36,673 nucleotides of DNA. It comes from Cruorifilaria tuberocauda. Lineage: Eukaryota > Nematoda > Chromadorea > Rhabditida > Onchocercidae. The notes under the pieces were generated by a model. The model was not told where the DNA came from and searched no databases. It saw only the letters and a list, made by a program, of their open reading frames with translations. The position numbers were made by a program, and so were the translations under genes. The stretch is taken from positions 1-36,673 of the forward strand of contig JABVXU010000533.1 of the NCBI GenBank assembly GCA_013365365.1, in the 5' to 3' direction. Shown one piece after another: positions 29,391-36,673 of the stretch. The stretch's first letter is position 1. The number at the start of each line of letters is the position of its first letter.

Positions 29391-32300
29391 CCCGAGTAGT
29401 TTCTCTGATAAGGAAGGAAGGGTATACAAATGATGGAAAAGACACATGCCCTAGGATTGATCGTTTTGAGACAATCACTGATATGATAACGATAACTTTC
29501 ATTCATGTAGATCGCAATGACTTTTCAAGTTATCATTCACTGATAACATCATTTGGCAACATTTCCTGCTTTCCATACGTTTCCAGAATTTCTCTTCTCC
29601 ATCGATCTTTGTATATTAATTTTAGCTGAAGTTATAAATTAAAAAGAAAAAAAAAAAGAACTTTAAAATTTAGAATTTTCTTTCCTTGAAATGATTTATC
29701 AACCTTTTTTTTTTTGAAGCTAATAAGTCAACAATCATTTAAGCATTCATTTTCTGAATGATACTTATGGAAGAAAAGCAACTGTCACTGATGCATTTAT
29801 TCTGTGTGACAATGAAAAAAAAAAACCACTTCCTTTTTTATTTTTTGTTCTTCCTAATAAACAATAACTGTTTTTTTTTCCATCAAATAATTAAGAGATT
29901 ATTTCATTACTCTTTTTATTAATTAACCTTTGTCATATTACCAAAGTTTTCCGTTTTGTTTCGGATATCAACTGAAAAAAAAAAAGAAACTTATTTGTTC
30001 GTTTTTTTTTTTTTAATCAGCAAAATGATTTTTGCAAGTTTTTTCTCGCTTCGTTGTAAATGTCTGATAACAAATATATTTTTTTTTAAAAAAAGCATTT
30101 AAAATACTTATTGAACTTGTTTGAAATGTTAGAAACAGATTGATATAAGTAAATAAATAAATGAATTAATCTCCTCCTTACAATGAATTTTTCTTCGAAA
30201 TATCGAACAAAATTTAAAGTTTATTTTTTGTTGAATTAACAAAGTTTAAAATCATGAAAAGTTTTCTTCTAAATATTTTACATTGAGTAAATTTTTGTCT
30301 TGAACCAAAAAACATTCTAGTGAATTCTCGAAGAACACCAAAAACAGATAGCGTAAATGAATAAACAAATAAATCATAAATCATTAAACATGTTTCTTCC
30401 TGTTCGTTATTTTATTGAAATACTTGGGTAATTTTTATTTTGCTCATTTATCAAAGAATTTTTAAGAATGTAAAACTTCCTTTTCTTCGACAAATCATTT
30501 TGTAAACAATCATATCAGTTCGATATCTTCCGTTCATTCGTATTTATCCTTATTTTTCTCTTTATCTCTTCTTCTCTCTTCTCCATGAGAATCTATAATT
30601 TTGTTTAAAGTTTTTTAATTTATATTATAAGCAACGATATCAACTGTTTGGAAGATTGTTTTCCTTACTAACAGTCTCCTTTAATCATATCATATAACTT
30701 TATTATCAGTTATTAAAATTGAACATTTATTTCATTTCTATCTTAATTTTAATTTTCAATTTGCTTTCTTGTTGTAATTATTTCACTTTTACTATTACTT
30801 TATTTTTATTTTTAAATTATAAATTTGAAATAATTCTACAAAAATAAAATGAATCAAAATTCGAGAAATTCTCTTATGTTTCCCTATGAAGAATGATCCC
30901 ATAGATCTGGCTAATTCTGATTACTACAAGAGGAGAACGGAGTTTGATGTCAGGAGTTTAAGTCAGGAGTTCGGTTTAGCAACACATACACACACAGACA
31001 CATACACATACATACACATACATACACGCATACACGGCTGTGCTGTCTTGATGATGATGATGATGAAGTTTAGTCCACGTTTGTAACGAAAGATGTATAA
31101 TAGTTAGCTTGCTTAGAACAAGCCTGTGCCTGCCTCCGGCCGTAAAATGACCTCCTGTCTTTCTTATATGCGTTATAGATACCTCAGATACAGCCGCACC
31201 TCACATACATTCGATCATTTCTCAACATAGATTCACATAATTACTTTTATTCTTATATTAATTTTTTCACTGATAAACAACTAATTTGATAGTAGTAATT
31301 TTGATAATGGTCGGAAATGAATGATGATTGATACTTGAATAACTTTACTCAATAGATAAGTTATGAGAACATGTTTAAATTATATAAAAGAATATATCAA
31401 TGGAACGTAACATAGCTTAAATCTAATAGTTTGCATACTTCCACAATCTTATCTATCTCTTTCTATCTACTTGTTAAAATTTTGTTATTTGAAAATGCAT
31501 GAAGCAATCAGTAAAGTTTCTCGAAATTGGTGTAAAATCGGAAATACATATTCTGTAGTATAAATTCAAATTGCACATTGTTGCTTGCATACGCACCTGT
31601 TCAAATGCCAATCATTCATTTTCGATTACAGAACTACCATCACATGATTGAATACTTTTGAAAAAAAAAAAAGCGAAGCAAAGAGAAAAAATGAATTTAC
31701 TGTAAAATTAACTGATCAATTCTGTGATCATCAATCTTTTTCACTGTCAAAAGTAGTTCGCTTTCGTGCTTTTTGTTATTTATAGCAATGAATTTGTAAA
31801 CAGGAAAAATGAGTGAAAGAGAGGTAAAAGTTCTTAATGCGTGATCGAAGTACTCTATATATCTGTAGAAAGTTTGATGATGAATGAAATACAAATGGAA
31901 AGCGTTAACCCATTACACAATAGGATTATTTGTAGTGTTGTAAAGCCCATTTTGTAAAGTGTAACGAATAATAGTTTGTGCGTGAGTTGATAGTTTTCAT
32001 TGCGCAACCAAATAGGTACAAGTCAAAATATTTCAAATTCGAAAATAGTGACAGAGTGATTGTTGCCGATGGAAGAAAGTTCCGGAAAGTGATTGAAGAG
32101 AGGTGGGGAGAAATGGAAAACCGGAGGACTGGAAAAGAGGGTGAAAAGAGATGGAGGTGGAGTTTGGGATAATCTAAGGCACGATTCCCTTTTGTCGAAG
32201 TAAAACTTCCATCATTCACCCTGGTCGAAATGGTAGAGAGATTTTCAAGAAGCTGAAAATTGATCGAATCAACTTTTCATCTTTTCAAACAAACAAGTAT

Positions 32301-33120
32301 ATCTCATTCAATTGCAACTTGCAACACCACTAGCAGTCTTCTCAACCAATTTTGGTATTCTTTTATCATAATTTCTTTTTTATTCCACTGAAGGTATTTT
32401 CCTGGACTAATTTAAATTAGACATATTTTTACATTCCTGCTATTCAGGTAATTCATCAAATTTCTTAAGTTTCTCATCTTATTTCTTCGAAATAAGTAGC
32501 AAAAAACTCTTCTTGTCAAACTATAATTTCAGTTAATTATTTTAGAAAAAGATGGTCCCACAGCAAAAAATTTATTTGGAAAAAGTAGAGAATGAGGAAA
32601 AAAGAAAGAAAAAAAAAAGAACGGAGCGGAAGAAGTTGGTTGGGTGGTGAAATAGTAGAAAAAGTATTTCGGGTGATAGAGAGATGCGTGTGTTAAAATA
32701 GCAATCATACTGTATGTGCTTATGTTGTGTATGGGTATAAATATTAGTATCGGGTATGGGTATGGGTATTGGTATGGACATGTTTGCTGATGAAGAAATA
32801 AAGACGAGAGAAGTGGATGAAGCTGCTTAGTTTTGGGATGATAGCAGACAAAGAGTATGAAGGGGAAAGTTAAGATGGATGTACTGCTTGGATCTTGCAA
32901 GAAGTGACCTCAATTGAACTGATGACAATTTTAGCTACCGATCATCATTTCGCTACTTCTTATCTTCTCAATACTCTCTTCATATCATTTTTCTTTCTCC
33001 TCATTTTCCATCGTCTATTTGTAATACAAGCACATTTATAACAAGTAAAAGTTAGCTCTTCATTTCTTTATTTACCAGCTACTATCCTTCAGCTTCATTT
33101 AAAATTAACATTATCGTACA
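29391..33120. other. Gene-poor DNA
   Basis: Mostly AT-rich with homopolymers. Less AT-rich patches at 30880-31200, 31980-32180 and 32530-32900 have open frames on one or both strands but no domain, no consistent splice signals and biased composition. A (CA)n tract lies at 30983-31032. Confidence 0.5.
30983..31032. repeat. CA-rich microsatellite
   Basis: (CA)n with CATA interruptions. Confidence 0.9.
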
Positions 33121-33122
33121 GT

Positions 33123-33135
33123 GCACACACACACA

Positions 33136-33169
<34 letters not shown>

Positions 33170-33250
33170 TCACACACACACATAAACATAGACAGATGCG
33201 CACATAAGCATACAAATATCGGTTATATCCAAACAGCCACACACATACCC
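33123..33250. repeat. (AC)n microsatellite
   Basis: About 60 bases of almost pure AC, then interrupted ACAC-rich sequence to about 33250. Confidence 0.93.
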
Positions 33251-33605
33251 AACACATATCCTAAGTAAAAGCATTGCAAATTGAAGAAGCTACCGATATA
33301 CCAAACTTTTGTGGTTTATGAGCAAGGGATTTTATTCATCCCCTAATGCATACTTTAACATCTGGAATAATGATACTTACCATAATTGTTACGATTGACC
33401 CGTCGTAACATATGTTTCATTTTAGCCACACATAACCATACATAGTGAAAACACCTCCTTCTGAAATTCTATAGTACTAAATTAGTGAAAAAAAAAAAAA
33501 GGAGAACAGATTCTGTTTGACAGAAGTTATCAATTTTACGGTATTTATATCACGATGGAGCAGTCTTTCTACGGTTTAACTACTAATCTTTTTTTTAGGT
33601 ATACT

Positions 33606-33627
33606 TATATATATATATATATATATT
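33606..33627. repeat. (TA)n microsatellite
   Basis: About 20 bases of pure TA. Confidence 0.88.
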
Positions 33628-33869
33628 GTATATTATATTGAACAGATGAACCTAATTTATTCAAAAAATAATGATAAATAACTTAGTAGAAGTTGGTAGA
33701 AGATGTTCTGTAGGAAGATTGCATGTTACTTGTTGTCATTGTTTGATTATTGGAATATTTCATCGAGGATACGGTGACCGATAGTATACCTAAACAAATA
33801 ATTTAGTATATATCTACTGATAAATTCAAGCAGAGATTATATTTACCTGTTGATACGTGAAATATAGGA

Positions 33870-33921
33870 ACACACAAACACACACACACACACACACACA
33901 CAAATACACGCAGACACACAC
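33870..33921. repeat. (AC)n microsatellite
   Basis: AC run with aca/cgca interruptions. Confidence 0.92.
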
Positions 33922-35650
33922 ATTTAACTGTCAAGTCTTATATATAGATATATATATATATGTCATGTACTCATACCTGTTTTTCTTAAATCTAAAATCA
34001 ACAGGAATGAGAAAGCTAATATTAACTTGTTCCAGATTAATTCTAATTTCTCATTGTTAGCTGTCTCTCTCATTCTTCTTCCTATAAAGTTTTTTATTTC
34101 TCCTCACCTCAATTCATCGACAGTTCCTCATTTCTTGCATCCAAATTATGACATATTGATTTCACATTCACGTCATTCACACAACTCAACTGCTCAACTG
34201 TTCAGGTTAGTTTCGCGTCCACTCTTATTTTAAATTGAAATCTGAAACATTAGGCATCCGTTTATTCGATAATAGTGCAAAAAATTTAAGAAAAAAGATC
34301 AATGAGTAAGGCGTAAAAAAAATCTCTTTTTATCAAAATTGATAGACAGATGAATGGAGAAATAAAAAGATTGATAAGTATAGGAAAAAAAAATGCGTTA
34401 AGTCTGAAATAAACTAAAAAAAATATTGCCAAATAAATTCTCACATTCCAAAATGGGATAGAAGCTATTAGTTACTCTTTTAAGTAATAACATTCAAAAA
34501 TCGTATCTCGTAATGATAGTATTTTCATTTAAAATTTTTCGCTCCTTCTTTCACACTCTCTCTCTGTCTTTCTATTTTTTTGCAATCGAAATGATAGTTT
34601 CATAAACAATAAAATGTTTTACAATACATAAAAATAAGATAAAAACTAAAATTTAAGCTATTTTACGGAAAATCACGAATGATTACAGTATGGTTTTATA
34701 CCTTTTCCCATCCTTCCCTAAAAAAAAAGAAAAGGATCAATCAGCGCTTTCATGAATTGAAGAGAAAAGGTAAGAAATGAGAGAGTGAGAGAAAGAGAAA
34801 GAACAAAGGATAATAGAAAAAAAGAAAAAAACAGTAGGATAATAGAAAAGAAAATGTGAAATATAAGGTAAAAGCATTCTCATTCCTAATATTATTAATT
34901 ATAGTAGCATTTTTAAACATTATCAAATAAATTAAAACTTAATCTATTTCAGAAACAATATCGTTATTGTTACCTGTAACATTATAAAGGTTATCAATCG
35001 TATCATAATATTATTATCATTATTATATTCATAATAATCGTAATCACTCTTGTGTTTGTCATTTTGCCATTAACTGATTATCATTATCAACTACATCACA
35101 TAGTTCTATCATTTATCATCGATCGTTATATATGTATATGTATTTGTAAATGTAATACTTTTAGCTTTATCATACATCCAGATGTGTTATGTATGCACAC
35201 AGACATATATTTTTTCAAATGGTATGATATAAGAGACATGCCGATACTATGATTTATTGAGTTAAAAGCGGGAAGATTCATTTTTAAATTAATTACTCAA
35301 GAAATTAATACATTTTCAGACATAGCTTATCTCTCTTTTCTCATTTTTGCATGGAAAAATTTTCTATCCCATTTTATCTAATTCATATTTTTCATTTACT
35401 GTAATACAATCATGCTAGATGTATATCTCTTATTGAATTATTATAAGTTGATAAAAATAAGTATAATTAGCATCATTGTTTTTCCTTTCTTGCTATTTAA
35501 ATTTCAGCTATTTAAATTTTAAATTTTAACGAATAATTAAAAAAAATGATATCAGATAGGGAAAATATTTTAATATTGTATGTGAATGAAATTTGTGAAA
35601 TTTCTGGGAAATTTACAACGAAAAGTGATATCATTAATATTCTTACAGAT
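33922..35650. other. Gene-poor DNA
   Basis: AT-rich, no supported gene. It has short purine-rich tracts (gagagaaagagaaag at about 34785-34805) and CT-rich tracts (34550-34575). Confidence 0.5.
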
Positions 35651-35680
35651 ATATACATTCACATATATATCCACGCACCT

Positions 35681-35758
35681 ACACACATACACATACACAC
35701 ATACATACACATACACACATACATACACATACACATACATACACATACATATATACAC
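35681..35758. repeat. ACAT/ACACAT microsatellite
   Basis: Alternating acac and acat units over about 78 bases. The His/Thr/Ile-rich and Val/Tyr-rich open frames on the two strands are products of it. Confidence 0.93.
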
Positions 35759-35899
35759 GCAAATACATTGTAATGTCAGTTGTTGCTGCTATCTTGGATT
35801 TGTAGTTTATTGGTAAAGGGATTACTGAGAAAGCGAAATGTGAAAGAATAGTACCAAGAGAATAGATGACGAGAAATGATCATTGAGGATAATAAAAGA

Positions 35900-35955
35900 G
35901 GAAAAGGAAAGGGAAAGGGAAAGGGAAAGGGAAAGGGAAAGGAAAAGGAAAAGCT
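35900..35955 (+). repeat. (GGGAAA)n purine tract with G-quadruplex potential
   Basis: Five GGG runs (35911, 35917, 35923, 35929, 35935), each separated by AAA, flanked by GGAAAA units. This meets the four-run rule for a G-quadruplex on the plus strand and is also a pure polypurine stretch. Confidence 0.92.
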
Positions 35956-36244
35956 AGGGAGAGTGGAGGAACACAGAATACATGGATTTGAATCGCATGG
36001 ATCTGTTGATGATATTACGTTAGATTCCGTGAGATGAGAAGAGTGTGTTCGCCAGATGTGACTCCTCCATATTTATATTTCGATATATAAATACTGAGCA
36101 CTCCCTTTCCTTACCTTTCACTTATTTCTTTTTAAGCTATCATTAATTCTCTCTAACATCATGACATTTTTCCATAGTTAAATTATATACTCTTACAATA
36201 AATTTTTATTTTTTATTTTTTTCCCATTCATGTCCTGAAAAATT

Positions 36245-36300
36245 CCTTCCAAAGAAGAAGAAGCGGAAGAAGAAGCAGAAGTAGACGAAGAAGAAGCAAT
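36245..36300. repeat. GAA-rich triplet tract
   Basis: gaagaagaagcggaagaagaagcag and similar triplets; non-coding by context. Confidence 0.85.
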
Positions 36301-36407
36301 CCAATAATGATAAAGTAGAAGGTAGCAGCCGTGGGAGATGATTAAACGAACCGATCCAAGCACAAACTCTCATATACTTTTTCCCTCTTTCTACTCTTTC
36401 ATCGTCC

Positions 36408-36436
36408 ACCACTATCATCATCACTGCCATCATCAA

Positions 36437-36469
<33 letters not shown>

Positions 36470-36478
36470 TATCATCAC
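36408..36478. repeat. (CAT)n triplet repeat
   Basis: catcat units, nearly pure over about 40 bases. They give poly-His on plus and poly-Met on minus, which are not genes. Confidence 0.93.
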
Positions 36479-36673
36479 CACTTTCCCCTCCTTTCCTCAG
36501 TTTTCCACCGGCTCTCTTGGTATCCTCAAGTTCTGTTATGTCCAGTGCTACTTGTTAGCTTTTAACAAAAGCACACTTTCCCATTTTACCAAACATTTTC
36601 AACTTTATTTGTGCATCATCCTAAAATGAACGTTTTGAGATATCTTTTATTCGTTCCGTTCTTCGATTTTTGT

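Noticed and set aside
30886..31086. Plus-strand open frame beginning MKNDPIDLAN
   Set aside because: The first 30 codons look protein-like, but the frame runs into a CA microsatellite and no donor or acceptor fits.
31926..32219. Minus-strand open frame of 97 codons and plus-strand frame of 64 codons
   Set aside because: The two overlap on opposite strands, show no family resemblance, and reflect local purine bias.
32529..32900. Minus-strand open frame of 123 codons
   Set aside because: Composition is Phe/Ser/Pro/Tyr-rich from purine-rich plus-strand tracts and a (GGGTAT)n-like repeat. No domain, and the frame is not supported by splice sites.
36206..36565. Open frames with poly-Met (minus) and poly-His (plus)
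   Set aside because: They come from the CAT triplet repeat and GAA tract.
1..36673. Bacterial endosymbiont (Wolbachia-type) insertion
   Set aside because: No long uninterrupted bacterial-like ORF, operon or rRNA/tRNA seen anywhere in the window.

Overview
The window is AT-rich eukaryotic DNA. It has spliced genes, GT-AG introns with T-rich acceptors ending in CAG or TAG, long introns, many homopolymer runs and many microsatellites. Exon style, composition and the encoded proteins fit a nematode, most likely a spirurid/filarial worm; this is an inference, because no rRNA or other species marker is present. No tRNA, rRNA, CRISPR array or complete autonomous transposon was recognised.

Three protein-coding genes can be assembled exon by exon with consistent splice phases. 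(1) 690-4957 (+) is a five-exon, 5'-incomplete gene for a membrane-anchored EGF-family growth factor resembling LIN-3/Spitz/TGF-alpha. It has one EGF module, a transmembrane helix and a cytoplasmic tail. (2) 8063-21761 (+) is a ten-exon nischarin (imidazoline receptor candidate) orthologue: an N-terminal PX domain, a nischarin-specific linker and a leucine-rich-repeat block. It ends at about 484 residues, far short of the roughly 1,500 in vertebrates. (3) 15173-9840 (-) is a seven-exon TMEM121/CECR6-family multi-pass membrane protein of about 396 residues. It lies entirely inside the 10.6 kb nischarin intron that separates the PX exons from the rest of that gene.

Layout: 1-689 holds a 182-bp-period direct repeat and no recognised exon. 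690-4957 is the EGF-ligand gene, whose first intron contains a perfect 55-bp inverted repeat. 4958-8062 is intergenic. 8063-21761 is nischarin with the nested antisense TMEM121-like gene. 21762-36673 is gene-poor, with only weak isolated exon candidates (21959-22542 on +, 24239-24399 and 24836-24988 on -), a diverged minisatellite at 26395-26830, and many simple repeats, including a G-quadruplex-capable GGGAAA tract.

The three genes do not form an operon. Nischarin (PX plus LRR, endosomal and signalling scaffold in animals) and the EGF ligand lie in tandem about 3.1 kb apart, and the TMEM121-like gene runs antisense to nischarin. No functional link between them can be read from the sequence alone.
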